Positions 9,381 through 18,721 of a stretch of DNA of 64,000 bases are shown here, in pieces (position 1 is the first letter of the stretch; each line of letters opens with the position of its first letter). Origin of the DNA: Mesorhizobium sp. WSM2240. Lineage in GTDB: Bacteria > Pseudomonadota > Alphaproteobacteria > Rhizobiales > Rhizobiaceae. The stretch lies in the NCBI RefSeq assembly GCF_040438645.1, contig NZ_CP159253.1:682001-746000 (forward strand), written 5' to 3'. The position numbers were made by a program, and so were the translations under genes. The notes beneath the pieces are model-generated. The model had not been told where the DNA came from and made no database searches. It worked only from the letters and a program-made list of their open reading frames with translations.

Positions 9381-10273
9381 GTTTTGAAAATCAGGGATGG
9401 GCATTTCGTCGGATCATGTTTCCACCCATGGCGACGAGGATCATGGCGTGAGAGACGTCGATGCGCTTTTCATAATCGCGCACGAGGCGTCGCCAGCGCG
9501 TCATCCATCCGAAGGTACGCTCGACGACCCAGCGGCGGGGCAGGACCTGGAAGCCCTTCTGGTCGTCGGATCGACGGATGATCTCGACCACGAAGTCGAG
9601 ATAGGCGGCTTTGTCCATGAGCTTCAGCCGGTCATAGGCGCTGTCGGCGAACAGATGTTTCACCCAGGGCCAACGCCTGCGGATGCCGTCGAGAATGGCC
9701 TGAGCTCCGGCGCTGTCGGAGATGTCGGCGGTGGTCAGGTTGACCATCAAGAGCCGCCCGTCGGTATCGACGGCAATGTGTCGCTTGCGGCCGACAATCT
9801 TCTTGCCGGCGTCGTAACCCCTTGTTTCAGCTTGCGGAGCCTTGACCGACTGGCTGTCGATCACGCCAGCCGTGGGACTGGCCTCGCGCCCAGCCCGCTC
9901 GCGATCCAGCATCAGCGCCACGTCGTGGATGGTTTGGAACAGAAAGCGCCGCGCCAACTCGCGGAACCAGCCGTAGACCGTCTGCCACGGCCCGAAATGG
10001 ATCGGCAGCATCCGCCAACCGCAACCGGAACGGACCAGGTAGCGCACGGCGTTGATCACCTCCCGGAATTCAACCTCGCGCGGACGCCCGCGACGCCCGG
10101 GCTTGGGCATTAGCGGAGCGATCTGCTCCCATTCCTCGTCCGTCAAATCGGATGGGGGCGCTTGGTCTTCTTGGCGATCTGGGCCATTCGCCCGCGGCTC
10201 TGCTCGGTCCACATCCAGAGCTTGAATCATAAATCGCTTCACCGCAAAACCCCACCCCCTCGATTTTCCAAAC
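9381..10273 (-). mobile_element. IS5-family insertion sequence
   Basis: Imperfect terminal inverted repeats begin GTTTTGAAAATCAGGGATGG at 9381 and, on the other strand, GTTTGGAAAATCGAGGGGGT at 10273. They enclose one intact transposase gene. I found no convincing target duplication. The element lies between the 5' end of the IS110 gene and the phosphopantetheinyl transferase promoter region. Confidence 0.75.
9391..10242 (-). CDS. IS5-family transposase
   Basis: The 283-residue protein is intact. It has the N-terminal DUF4096-type segment LTDEEWEQIAPLMP, then the DDE positions: GVIDSQSVK with the first aspartate near residue 127, KHLFADSAYDR with the second near residue 198, and RRWVVERTFGWMTRWRRL with the glutamate near residue 243. 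The frame is clean, so this copy may be active. Confidence 0.9.
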   Translation of the reverse strand: MKRFMIQALDVDRAEPRANGPDRQEDQAPPSDLTDEEWEQIAPLMPKPGRRGRPREVEFREVINAVRYLVRSGCGWRMLPIHFGPWQTVYGWFRELARRFLFQTIHDVALMLDRERAGREASPTAGVIDSQSVKAPQAETRGYDAGKKIVGRKRHIAVDTDGRLLMVNLTTADISDSAGAQAILDGIRRRWPWVKHLFADSAYDRLKLMDKAAYLDFVVEIIRRSDDQKGFQVLPRRWVVERTFGWMTRWRRLVRDYEKRIDVSHAMILVAMGGNMIRRNAHP

Positions 10274-10375
10274 GGCGTCTTAATGAATTCGTTTAAATTA
10301 ACAGAACTGAAACTCGTTCCCTGAAAATATCATGATAAAAATGGCGACATGGGTTAAGGGCAGAGGCGACAGAAT

Positions 10376-11131
10376 ATGACCGTTTTTGCCGATCTCGAAT
10401 TTGCCACTCTATCTGCTCGTTCACGTGGATTTTTCACCGATGTTGGGTTACATGATCCCGGCATTCACAATGCGATCTTGGTACGCGGCAGGTTTGATCT
10501 CAAAAGCTATTCGGAGGACCTGTTTAACGTGCTGGCGTTACACTGCCCTGCCAGTCTGTCTGCAGCGGTGGCCATACGCCGTGCTGAGTTTTTAGCCGGG
10601 CGAGCGATGGCACACGCGGCATTGCGTGCGCTGGGTCAAGCCGCTGCTGAGATTCCAATCGGCCCCGGCGGGGCTCCACTCTGGCCTTCGTCTTCCGCTG
10701 GTTCGATAACCCATACGCGTGGGCATTGCGCTTGTTTCGCCATCGCCAATGGGAACTGGCGGGCAGGTGTCGACGTTGAGGCGCTGGCCAGCGGTCATGC
10801 TCTGGATGCGATCCTAAACATGACCATCAACGAGGATGAGCGTGCCTTGATCGCTCGACAAGTGGTCCTCGCTCCAGACCGGCTGGCGAGCCTAGTTTTT
10901 TCGGCCAAAGAAACACTCTTCAAAGCGCTCTATCCTGTGGCAAGGCGCTTTTTTGGATTCGACTGTGCAGAGTTGCGAACGACGCCTAGAAACGGGCAAC
11001 TACGACTGCATCTAACACAAACTATTTGTCCCGAATTGATCGAGGGTCAGCACTATGACATTCGCTTTAGCATCGCTGCTGGCCATGTGTTGACTTGGTT
11101 GGCAGTAACACACCAGCATACGTCAATGTAG
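10376..11131 (+). CDS. 4'-phosphopantetheinyl transferase (EntD/Sfp type)
   Basis: Enzymes of this family move the phosphopantetheine arm of coenzyme A onto a serine of acyl, aryl or peptidyl carrier proteins. The 251-residue protein shows RRAEFLAGR at 68-76, GGAPLWP at 98-104, SITHTRGHCA at 110-119, the Mg-binding GVDVE at 131-135 and FSAKETLFKA at 175-184, the full motif set of the EntD group. Its length is typical. It stands alone between an IS5 and an IS66 element, and no carrier protein, NRPS or PKS gene lies in the window, so its substrate is unknown. An AT-rich stretch of about 100 bp precedes the start and may hold its promoter. Confidence 0.85.
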   Translation: MTVFADLEFATLSARSRGFFTDVGLHDPGIHNAILVRGRFDLKSYSEDLFNVLALHCPASLSAAVAIRRAEFLAGRAMAHAALRALGQAAAEIPIGPGGAPLWPSSSAGSITHTRGHCACFAIANGNWRAGVDVEALASGHALDAILNMTINEDERALIARQVVLAPDRLASLVFSAKETLFKALYPVARRFFGFDCAELRTTPRNGQLRLHLTQTICPELIEGQHYDIRFSIAAGHVLTWLAVTHQHTSM

Positions 11132-11186
11132 CGGCACCAGCTGATACATTGTTAAGACTCCCGAAGCTTCGGAATCAGGGCGCTGG

Positions 11187-11249
11187 AATTCGAAGGCAAG
11201 ACTCTTACCTTATTGGCAGAACCTGACGGTACGCTGAACCGCCGTGGCG
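11187..11249 (+). repeat. 63-bp repeat, copy 1 (copy 2 at 26836-26898)
   Basis: This stretch matches 26836-26898 in the same orientation with roughly nine mismatches. The shared core includes GGCAAGACTCTT and ACGCTGAACCGCCGT. It lies in a 330-bp non-coding gap between the phosphopantetheinyl transferase gene and an IS66 relic. Copy 2 lies directly upstream of a broken response-regulator gene, so this copy may be the relic of a similar upstream region. Confidence 0.6.
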
Positions 11250-11469
11250 GTCGTGTCCCACTGGCGTAGATGCTATGGGGCGAGCGGCGAGGGTGTGGCA
11301 TCCTTCGGCGCTGTTGGATCCACCATCAGAATGAGGCACCCGATGTCGCATTCTTTTGACGCGAGCCGGTCCCTTACCGTACGCATACGGGCGAGGCCGC
11401 CTTGCGGGCTGATGCGTTTGGCTGCTGACTGTCAAAATGGATAGCAATATTGACAGTCATGTCGTGACG

Positions 11470-11740
11470 CGGATGGAGATCGTGGAAACGGGCCGGCGAC
11501 GGCGTTGGCCGGTCGCGACGAAGCTTCGGATCGTAGAGGAAAGCTATTGCGGGCCTCGACTTGTTTCAGCCACAGCGCGTCGGCACGATTGAGACGCCCA
11601 TAGCGAGTGCGGCTGGCCGGATGGAAGTGGTGAGCCTGAACGGGCGCCGGACGAAACCTCCGACCGATTCACCCCCAAGGCGGAGCGTTGATGTTGAGGC
11701 GCTGCTGCGGCTCATGCGGGGCCTGGAAACGCTGCGATGA
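11470..11740 (+). pseudogene. IS66 tnpA (orf1) remnant
   Basis: The start encodes MEIVETGRRRRWPVATKLRI, the HTH-containing N-terminus of IS66 TnpA. The end encodes [17 protein letters not shown] and stops at the tnpB start. The middle is shifted out of frame and partly lost. The order before tnpB and tnpC is the normal IS66 order. Confidence 0.65.
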
Positions 11741-12084
11741 TCCCGGTTCCGACGGGGGTGCGGGTGTGGTTGGCGACGGGACACACCGACATGCGCTGCG
11801 GTTGTCCGAGCCTTGCTCTACGGGTGCAGGAGATCTTGAAGAAGGATCCGCTGAGCGGTCATATTTTTTGCTTTCGCGGTAAAAGAGGTGATCTCCTGAA
11901 GATCATTTGGCATGATGGGCAAGGATCGTGCCTGTTCACGAGGCGTCTTGAGCGTGGCCGCTACATCTGGCCCTCTCTGGCGGACGGAAGCGTTACGATA
12001 TCGACGGCGCAGTTGAGCTATCTCCTGTCCGGGATCGATTGGCGCAACCCTCAGGAAACCTGGCGTCCGACGCGGGTCGGCTAG
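11737..12084 (+). CDS. tnpB: IS66 accessory protein TnpB (orf2)
   Basis: The 115-residue protein starts [20 protein letters not shown] and carries the conserved [22 protein letters not shown] segment of IS66 TnpB, followed by LERGRYIWP. Its ATG overlaps the stop of the tnpA remnant as ATGA, the usual coupled arrangement. The gene is intact although tnpA and tnpC of this element are broken. Confidence 0.88.
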   Translation: MIPVPTGVRVWLATGHTDMRCGCPSLALRVQEILKKDPLSGHIFCFRGKRGDLLKIIWHDGQGSCLFTRRLERGRYIWPSLADGSVTISTAQLSYLLSGIDWRNPQETWRPTRVG

Positions 12085-12164
12085 CATTTACCTTTTGAAA
12101 TTGCAGGCAAAGTCTGATTCACTGGCTTCGTGACGTTGAAGCCGCACGATCTTCCCTTGGACCT

Positions 12165-13545
12165 CGCGAGTGCCCCTGGCGGCGCTGCAGGCCGAGCGCG
12201 AGGCGAGGCTGCGGGCCGAGGCGGTGGCCGCTACCGCGCAAGCGAAACTGTCGGACACCGAAGCGCTGATCGCGCATCTTCAACTCATGATCGAGAAGCT
12301 GAAGCGCGAGAAATACGGCCAGCGTTCCGAACGCACGGCACGGCTGATCGAGCAGATGGAACTTCAGCTCGAAGATCTCGTGACCGCGGCAAGCGAGGAT
12401 GAGGTTGCCGCGGCGGCCGCGGCGGCGAAGGCACAGAGCGTGCGCCTTCACGCGCAAGCGGCCGGTACGCAAGCCCTGGCCGGAGGACATCGAGCGCGAA
12501 CGTGTCATCATTGCTCCTCCCACCGTTTGCATCTGTTGCGGCGGATCGCGGCTGTCGAAGCTGGGCGAGGACGTGACCGAGACGCTGGAAGAGATCCCGC
12601 GCCGCTTCAAGCTGATCGAGACGGTGCGAGAGAAGTTCACCTGCCGCGATTGCGGTAAGGTCAGCCAGCCCCCGGCGCCGTTCCACGCCACGCCGCGGGG
12701 CTTCATCGGTCCGAAGCTGCTGGCGATGATCCTGTTCGACAAGTTCGGCATGCACGTTCCCCTCAACCGCCAGAGCACGCGCTTCAAGGCCGAGGGGATC
12801 GATCTGCCGCTGTCGACATTGGCCGACCAGGTCGGCCATGGAACCTTTGCCGTCATGCCGCTCTTCCGCCTAATCGAGAACCATGTGCTCGCTGCCGAGC
12901 GCCTTCATGGCGACGACACCACCATCCGCATCCTGGCGAAGGGCAAGTGCGTGACCGGGCGGATCTGGACCTATCTGCGCGATGACCGCCCCTTCGCCGG
13001 ACCTGCGCCGCCGGCGGCGGTCTATTACGCCTCGAGCGACCGACGCGGCGAGCACCCGCAGAAGCATCTGACCGCCTTCGCCGGCATCCTTCAGTGCGAC
13101 TGTTACAGTGGCTTCGAGCCGCTGTGCGACCCGCAGCTGAAGGAACAACCGATCACGCCGGCGTTTTGCTTCGCCCATGCGCGGCGCGGCTTCTTCGAGC
13201 TGGCCGATATCGCGAAAAATGCCCGGGACGGCAAGAGGGCAAGCCGGTCTCCCCGATCGCGCTGGAGGCGGTCAGGAGGCTCGACCCACTGTTCGAAATC
13301 GAGCGGACCATCAATGGCCGGAGCGCTGACGAGCGGCGGGCCGTACGCCAGGAGAGGAACAAACCACTTCTCGACGACATGCGCGCATGGTTGCTCCGCG
13401 AGCGCGAAACCCTCTCGCGCTCGTCCGAGGTCCTGAAGCCGATCAACTACATGCTCAGGCGCTGGGCCGACTTCGCCCGCTTCCTCGATGACGGCAGGAT
13501 CTGCCTCAGCAACAACGCCGCCGAAAGAGCGTTGCGGGGCATCGC
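12165..13545 (+). pseudogene. tnpC: IS66 transposase tnpC, 5' part (frameshifted, split by cassette 2)
   Basis: The N-terminal coiled region (LQLMIEKLKREKYGQRSERT), the zinc-finger-like CICCGGSRL and CRDCGKV, and the DDE core (LHGDDTTIRIL, YASSDRRGEHPQKHL, AHARRGFFELADI) are present. At least two frameshifts lie near 12,470 and 13,230. The gene is then cut at 13,545 after ERALRGIA. The missing C-terminus follows cassette 2 at 16,124. Confidence 0.85.
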
Positions 13546-13573
13546 AATGCACGGTTCATACTACACCTCCTCT

Positions 13574-15634
13574 TCAAATGCCCGGAAACAGGGACTTTTG
13601 GTTTTCCATTTTGATGCGACACGGGCCTCGGTGACGCGGAAACTGGGTTACTTCGTCCTTTTCCAGGTCCGCCGCTCGTATTTGATGCGGCGCATCAGGA
13701 ACAACCTGCTCGGTCGGAAGCACCCCTTCCTTGATCAACCGGCGGACACGATGGGCAGAAACACCAAGCTTTTTAGCGGCTTCGGTGAGCGTAAGCCATT
13801 CTCCGTTCTTCTCGGCTGATCGATAGCCGTGGATTTTATGAACCGTCCGCAGCGCCCCGACACGGCGCGCTGTCCAAGTCTTCCCTTGTCCGGTTTGCAT
13901 TCCCATCCGGTTGAGGGTGGCGGCAATGTCCGCGTCGGACCAACGGGTCGCCATGGATCTCATGACTGCAAGGGCAGCTTCCGGTGTACTCTGGCCATGT
14001 TCGCCGGTTTGCGGATTCGGAGCTGGGAATGTTGGCCACCTTTCCAGTGGATCGTCAAAAGGACTTCGCGCTTCTCTTCATCAACATCAGCGATGATATC
14101 GGACACAAGAGCGCGAAGGAGTTGCTGACGGCAACGCATATCGACATTAGGCGCGCGCCAGGTGGTCTCCAAGTCGGTGGCAATGCCGGCGAAATCGGGA
14201 GTTGGGGTTGCATGTTCGACTTGTCGGGCTTGGGTTAGAGCCGCTTCGCACGTTTCCACGCGCCTGAGCGCTGCTTCCCAGCTCTTCTCAAGCTGAGCAG
14301 CGATCAGCCGGTTATCAGGGTCGCAAGCGGCATAGCGACGTTCCGCGAGAGATGCCTCGTAGCGCGCTTGCTGCAAGTCCAGCTCCATCATGCGGTGCCG
14401 TTCTTCCAGATTATCCCGATGCATTCGGTCAGCTTCCATCGCCGCCTCGATCGCCATGGGCGTTACGGCCCTCAGTATCTCCTTGCCGATCGCAGGGTCG
14501 ATGCGGGAAGCGCCAAAAGTCATGCATCGCGGTTTAGCCAACATCTGGTTGATACGTTCGCAGCGGTAATAAGGGTGACCTGGAGGGCGTCCCGAATAGA
14601 CAACGCCCAACCGTCTTCCACACGGCCGCAGGTGAGCAGGCCTGCGAGCAACGCTCGACCTCCACGACCGGACTTGATTCCGCCTTTTTGACCAAAGGCA
14701 TTGACGGCGATAAGGCGCTGGTTTCTTTCAAACTCATCCCAATCGATATAGCCTTCATGATGATCCTGGAGCAGCACGTCCCACGTTGCGAAAGCTTGCT
14801 GTGTCCGTAGCTTTTACGAGCCCGGCCATCGACAATCTCTGTTCGCTTCTCACTTTTACCATAGACGTAGACCCCGGCGTAGAACGGGTTCTTGAGAATC
14901 GAAATAACGCTTCGATAGCGGACCGGCACCCAACCGAAGGACACCGTTTTGCGCCCGTCAGAAGGGCGGGGAAAATGGAAATTATCAGCGGTGAGCGAAA
15001 TCAGGACCTGACGGGCGCTGCCAAGCTCGCGAAAACGCGAAAAAATCAGGCGGATCGCTTCCTGTACCCGCAAATCGGGATCAAACCCGAGCCCATAGTC
15101 GCGGTGCCAGATATAGCCGATCGGAACGCTCAGGCGCAGTTCTCCCCGCCGCGCTTTGGCGCGGGCCGCGTCAAGCATGCGCGTTCGCAAGATGCCAAGC
15201 TCGAACTCGCTGATGCTGCCCTTCATGCCCAATAACAATCGATCGTTAGGACGACAAGGATCGTACACCCCGTCGAGATCGATGACGCGCGCTTCAACCA
15301 AGCCGCACAGTTCGAGGAGATGGTGCCAATGTCGGCCATTACGGGAAAGGCGCGATGCGTCGAGGCAGAGCACTGCACCGATTTTGCCCGTGCACAGGCC
15401 GCTCACCAATCGTTCGAAACCAGGGCGGTCAACAGCGCCGCTGGCGGTACGACCAAGGTCATCGTCGATCACATCGACATCGCGGAAGCCCCAGCGACGC
15501 GCAACATCGACAAGCTCATATTGCCTCCTCTGGCTCTCAAGGTTGTTCTGGACCTGACCTGGAGTCGACTGTCGAACGTAGGCCACAGCCTTGCGCTTCA
15601 GCACCGTGGCGGGAAGGAGATTATTGCTCGTCAT
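13574..15634 (-). pseudogene. Large serine recombinase of cassette 2 (frameshifted)
   Basis: The N-terminal resolvase domain is intact: AVAYVRQSTPGQVQNNLESQ, then CLDASRLSRNGRHWHHLL. It is followed by NPFYAGVYVYG of the Recombinase domain. Frame changes near 14,775, 14,600 and 13,960 separate the zinc-ribbon region, the coiled coil and the C-terminal HTH-like tail (LTLTEAAKKLGVSAHRVRRL). With three breaks the gene is very probably dead. It is clearly related to, but not identical with, the recombinase of cassette 1. Confidence 0.8.
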
Positions 15635-15806
15635 CGCTCGCCTCCTTCGCCGCGACGCCGGCCGCGGCCATCAGAAGGGTTGCCAGCCTGGCGACAACGG
15701 CGCTCCTTTCCGCATCGCTCAGGCCCCGCATCTGCGGTGTATCGAACGGTATGCTTAGTTGCTGGATCGGCATTGGCAATGTCGCGGGTGGTGGTAATGC
15801 CTTCAT
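15621..15806 (-). CDS. Small ORF of cassette 2
   Basis: This 61-residue protein starts MKALPPPATLPMPIQQLSIP. The ATG is preceded by AGGAG at a usable distance. Its stop overlaps the recombinase start. The pattern, short N-terminus, QLSIPFDTP, then an amphipathic helix RSAVVARLATLLMAAAG, resembles the small ORF of cassette 1. Function unknown. Confidence 0.5.
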   Translation of the reverse strand: MKALPPPATLPMPIQQLSIPFDTPQMRGLSDAERSAVVARLATLLMAAAGVAAKEASDDEQ

Positions 15807-16089
15807 GGCGCGGCTCCTGGATGGCTGTGAGTCCATCCGTCGAAGTTTGCCTGAAACCGCGCTCGGTAAGCAGCCTATGAAGTTCTATGAGGCTCGTCAC
15901 CGCAACGCGCGGTTCGCCCATCTCCATGCCGGCGCACAACGCCCGGTCCAGCATCCATTCTGCAACCTGAATGACTTCGCCCGGCCGAACCTCTACCCGC
16001 ACGATCGCACCACTGGCCCGATCCTCGCGACCTTCGTGCCGAAAACAACCACCGCAAAATGGATGCCATCGATAATGAAACTCTACCAT
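15631..16089 (-). CDS. DUF5372-like protein of cassette 2
   Basis: The protein starts MVEFHYRWHPFCGGCFRHEG and has VRPGEVIQVAEWMLDRAL, matching the layout of the first ORF of cassette 1. The open frame continues across the small ORF and ends as ATGA at the recombinase start. The real C-terminus may be shorter. The DUF5372 label is tentative. Confidence 0.5.
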   Translation of the reverse strand: MVEFHYRWHPFCGGCFRHEGREDRASGAIVRVEVRPGEVIQVAEWMLDRALCAGMEMGEPRVAVTSLIELHRLLTERGFRQTSTDGLTAIQEPRHEGITTTRDIANADPATKHTVRYTADAGPERCGKERRCRQAGNPSDGRGRRRGEGGER

Positions 16090-16123
16090 CTGCCCGACAT
16101 GGGCAGAATGAACCCGCGATGGC

Positions 16124-16349
16124 TCTGGGACGGCGCAACTGGACCTTCGCCGGTTCCCAGCGCGGCGCCGACCGCGCCGCCGTCATGCTCACCCTCATCA
16201 CCACGGCACGCCTCAACGACGTCGACCCCAAAGCCTGGCTCGCCGACGCCTTGGCTCGCATCGCCGATCTTCCCGCGTCGCGTCTGCACGAGTTGCTGCC
16301 CTGGGAATGGCAGCGCCTGCGCCAGGCCGACGAGCAGCAAGCCGACTGA
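16124..16349 (+). pseudogene. tnpC: IS66 transposase tnpC, 3' part
   Basis: This fragment encodes LGRRNWTFAGSQRGADRAAV, then TARLNDVDPKAWLADALARI and HELLPWEW, the conserved C-terminus of IS66 TnpC. It is the continuation of the part ending at 13,545. Confidence 0.85.
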
Positions 16350-16428
16350 CCTTCACGTAGCGCCATCATAGAGCTCGCCGCGCCCTCGCGCGCGCAACAA
16401 TCATGCGGCCTTCGTCGTATGCGTACGG

Positions 16429-17146
16429 TCAAGCGGCGAAAATGGCGAACTGTTCGGCCAGGGATGGACTCGGATTAAAGGCGTACCTCGCCTGTCGCTT
16501 GCGCATCATGTGGGCCATTTCGATGCCGGATAGAATGATGCCGGCGGCGAGGGAACGACTTGAAGCCGAGCATCGGCCGTATACGGCGCTTGATCCGTCG
16601 ATGGTCCTGCTCAATGCGATTGTTGAGGTACTGGCTTTGCCGGATCCGGATCGGATTCAGCCGGCGCCGGGAACGATCCTGCAAGCGATTTGTAGCGACG
16701 CAGGAAACGATTGCCTCCAGGTTGGTCTGGCTCCCATCGATGACGACGCGCTCGGGCCGGCCATGACGGTCCAGCGCCTTTCCGAGGACGCGCTTGGCCG
16801 ACGGCAGGTCACGTTGCGCGCTGAAATAGAATTCGACGGTGTCGCCGACGCTGTCGATGACGCGATAGAGATACATCGACTGGCCGCGGACCTTGATGTA
16901 AGTTTCGTCGACATACCATTTGGCTGTCACGCTACGCTTGCGCCGGTTGAAGCGCTCCAGCAACAGGGGCGAGAAACGAACGGTCCAGCGGTGGATGGTC
17001 GTGTGATCGACGGCAATGCCGCGCTCGGCCATCATCTCCTCAAGATCGCGCAGACTGAGATTGCAGGCCAGGTACCAGCGCACGCACAGCAGGATCACTG
17101 ATCGGTCGAACTGGACGGCCTTTGAACATCGCAACCTCCGAAAATG
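16429..17146 (-). pseudogene. IS6-family transposase, two frameshifts
   Basis: The central DDE domain is complete: WYVDETYIKVRGQSMYLYR, VVIDGSQTNLEAI and the YLNNRIEQDHRRIKRRIRPM motif with the catalytic glutamate. The true start MFKGRP near 17,146 is one frame off the catalytic body. The C-terminus AAGIILSGIEMAHMMRKRQ is in a third frame after about 16,550. The right terminal repeat ends at 17,192. Confidence 0.8.
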
Positions 17147-17192
17147 ATCGAGGGTTCCTTGTCACAACGCCGGTAAAAGTTGCAACACATCC
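17143..17192 (-). repeat. IS6-type terminal repeat, copy 1
   Basis: On the minus strand it begins GGATGTGTTGCAACTTTTAC, the outer end of the IS6-family element. Two other copies lie at 17883-17932 (opposite orientation) and 18671-18720 (same orientation). Confidence 0.75.
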
Positions 17193-17267
17193 GTCCGGCC
17201 CGGGTAAGGGGTAGCACCCGCCCATCCGGCCACACTGATCGGGGGTCAACGTGACATCCCCCGGCCT

Positions 17268-17849
17268 TCAGGCGTCTTGAGCATTGTGGATGAGATAAAC
17301 TTGTCTGCTTTGGCCAAGCAACACGTCGGAGTTCGGTGTTAGCTTCACCTCGGCGGTGTAGTGCTCACCGTTAATCTCGAATTGTGCCCGCTGCTCCTGG
17401 TTGCGCTGGGCCGGTAGGAACCCGCGTTGCCCCAATTCACGAATCATTTCATCCCGCATTGGTTGGCCGCCATTGTCATACAGGCGGTGGTCCCACAACG
17501 GGCCAACGAGATATCCGATATCTCGATCTGGGCGGAGAACCGACGGGGACGCCCTGGCAGACGCCTGCACCGACCCGCTAGAGGGCTTTCCGACGCAACA
17601 TTCTCCAACCGCTTTCCCAACTGCTGACCTCACGCGCGACCACAGTGAACCGCCTCTGCTATGCAGGCCGGACCGCGGCGGCACCCGCATCGACCCGCCG
17701 ATGTCAGGGCTCCGGATCGCTCCATGGTCATCTGCGGGCGTCGCATGAGGCGGAATGAGCTGTAAGTTGCCTGGGTGCTGTTCTTGCACGGCAGTGTACT
17801 CCTGCATCGAAGCTGCCATGCTGAATTGGTCGATCGAATTGAGTTTCAA
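17268..17849 (-). CDS. Unrecognised 193-residue protein with TTG start; possible secreted effector
   Basis: I do not recognise this protein. The start is the TTG at 17849, chosen because AAGGAG lies six bases upstream and no ATG has such support. Residues 1-100 look disordered, rich in Ser, Pro and Gly. Residues 105-193 look like a folded domain, with GYLVGPLWDHRLYDNGGQPM and FEINGEHYTAEVKLTP. There is no Sec signal peptide. A disordered, serine-rich N-terminus is typical of type III effectors, and a type III system lies in the same region, but no effector family match is claimed. The upstream DNA is cut by an IS6 terminal repeat 34 bp away, so its native promoter may be lost. Confidence 0.5.
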   Translation of the reverse strand: MKLNSIDQFSMAASMQEYTAVQEQHPGNLQLIPPHATPADDHGAIRSPDIGGSMRVPPRSGLHSRGGSLWSRVRSAVGKAVGECCVGKPSSGSVQASARASPSVLRPDRDIGYLVGPLWDHRLYDNGGQPMRDEMIRELGQRGFLPAQRNQEQRAQFEINGEHYTAEVKLTPNSDVLLGQSRQVYLIHNAQDA

Positions 17850-17939
17850 ACCACTCTCCTTTGAACACGGACTTTTTCGTAGGGATGTGTTGCAACTTTT
17901 ACCAGCGTTGGGACAAGGAACCTTCGCAGGTGCGGCCGT

Positions 17940-18305
17940 GATAGGACGGCACCACCCACTGCGTGGAAAAGCAGATCGCCGAAACCCGCGCGTCGGTCAA
18001 CGTCGCGGCGATGTGCCGCTCCGGCTCGACCGCGTTGCTGCGGGTCAAATCAGGACCCGCAGCAACCGTTCCATAGGTTTACTTGGGGTGCGGGTCCTAC
18101 CAATCGAGGTCCCAGCACGGCCGTTTTCCAGGGTGGTCAAGGAAACATGGGTGGGGATCGTACCCGTAGGTGCGGGCCGGAGCAGGGGCGGTGTCGTCAC
18201 CAGGGCCAGCGCGGTCGCGGCAAGTATCGTGCGCAGCCAGTCAGACCAAAATTTCGTCGAGGGCTTCGGGAAGCCCGCGGCGGCGGTATCTGTTGGTGAG
18301 GTCAT
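17940..18305 (-). pseudogene. M16 peptidase gene fragment with internal deletion
   Basis: The N-terminal part reads [20 protein letters not shown], closely similar to the signal peptide of the peptidase at 48.8 kb ([20 protein letters not shown]). After a large deletion and a frame change it continues with LTDARVSA and FSTQWVVPSYH, matching [20 protein letters not shown] of the same protein. The catalytic HxxEH part is gone. It is a relic of a second copy. Confidence 0.7.
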
Positions 18306-18534
18306 CGTACTTCTTCCGCTTGGTTTGTCACGTGCTCGTGGATGGTCCGGCGTCGTTTGCCATAAGGTCTGCTAGTTCATAGGGTCTCCGAATTGGTTTT
18401 CCAATAACAACCCTTCTGACAGCCCTAGCTGACAGCAGCCTGAAGCTACCGGCGATTTGCGCGATGGCGATCCTGCGGGTTTGGTTGCAACGACTGAATT
18501 GGGACGTAGGGAGGATTGGTGCGCTGCTGGTCAG

Positions 18535-18720
18535 GCGGCGAGAATGGCGAACTGTTGGGCCAGGGATGGACTCCTATTAAAGGCGTACCTCGCCTGTCGC
18601 TTGCGCATCATGTGACCATTTCGATGCCGGACAGAATGATGCCGGCGGTGAGGGACGACTTGAAGCCGAGCATGATCGAGGGTTTTTTGTCACAACGCCG
18701 GCAAAAGCTGCAACACATCC
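18535..18720 (-). mobile_element. Internally deleted IS6 derivative
   Basis: Bases from about 18,535 to 18,670 match the transposase 3' end of the IS6 element at 16,434-16,567. They join directly to the right terminal repeat corresponding to 17143-17192. About 570 bp of transposase gene are missing between them, so the unit is non-autonomous. Confidence 0.7.
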
Positions 18721-18721
18721 C

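Larger units (their letters stand above)
13546..16123 (-). mobile_element. Serine-recombinase cassette 2, inserted in IS66 tnpC
   Basis: This 2.58-kb element has the same gene order, strand and size as cassette 1. Removing it at the shared GC dinucleotide (13544-13545 and 16122-16123) restores the tnpC reading frame as GIALGRRNW. The internal motif again starts exactly 10 nt inside each crossover: TCATACTACACCT at 13556-13568 and TCATTCTGCCCAT on the minus strand at 16099-16111. Confidence 0.8.
17883..18720. mobile_element. Chimeric IS6-bounded segment carrying an M16 peptidase gene fragment
   Basis: An IS6-type end at 17883 and the oppositely oriented end at 18720 bound 838 bp, about the length of a normal IS6 element. 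Inside are a fragment of an M16 peptidase gene (minus strand) and, from about 18,535, an IS6 transposase 3' end fused by an internal deletion to the right terminal repeat. No 8-bp target duplication was found. Confidence 0.55.

Noticed and set aside
12119..12856. 245-codon minus-strand frame
   Set aside because: Antisense shadow of IS66 tnpC.
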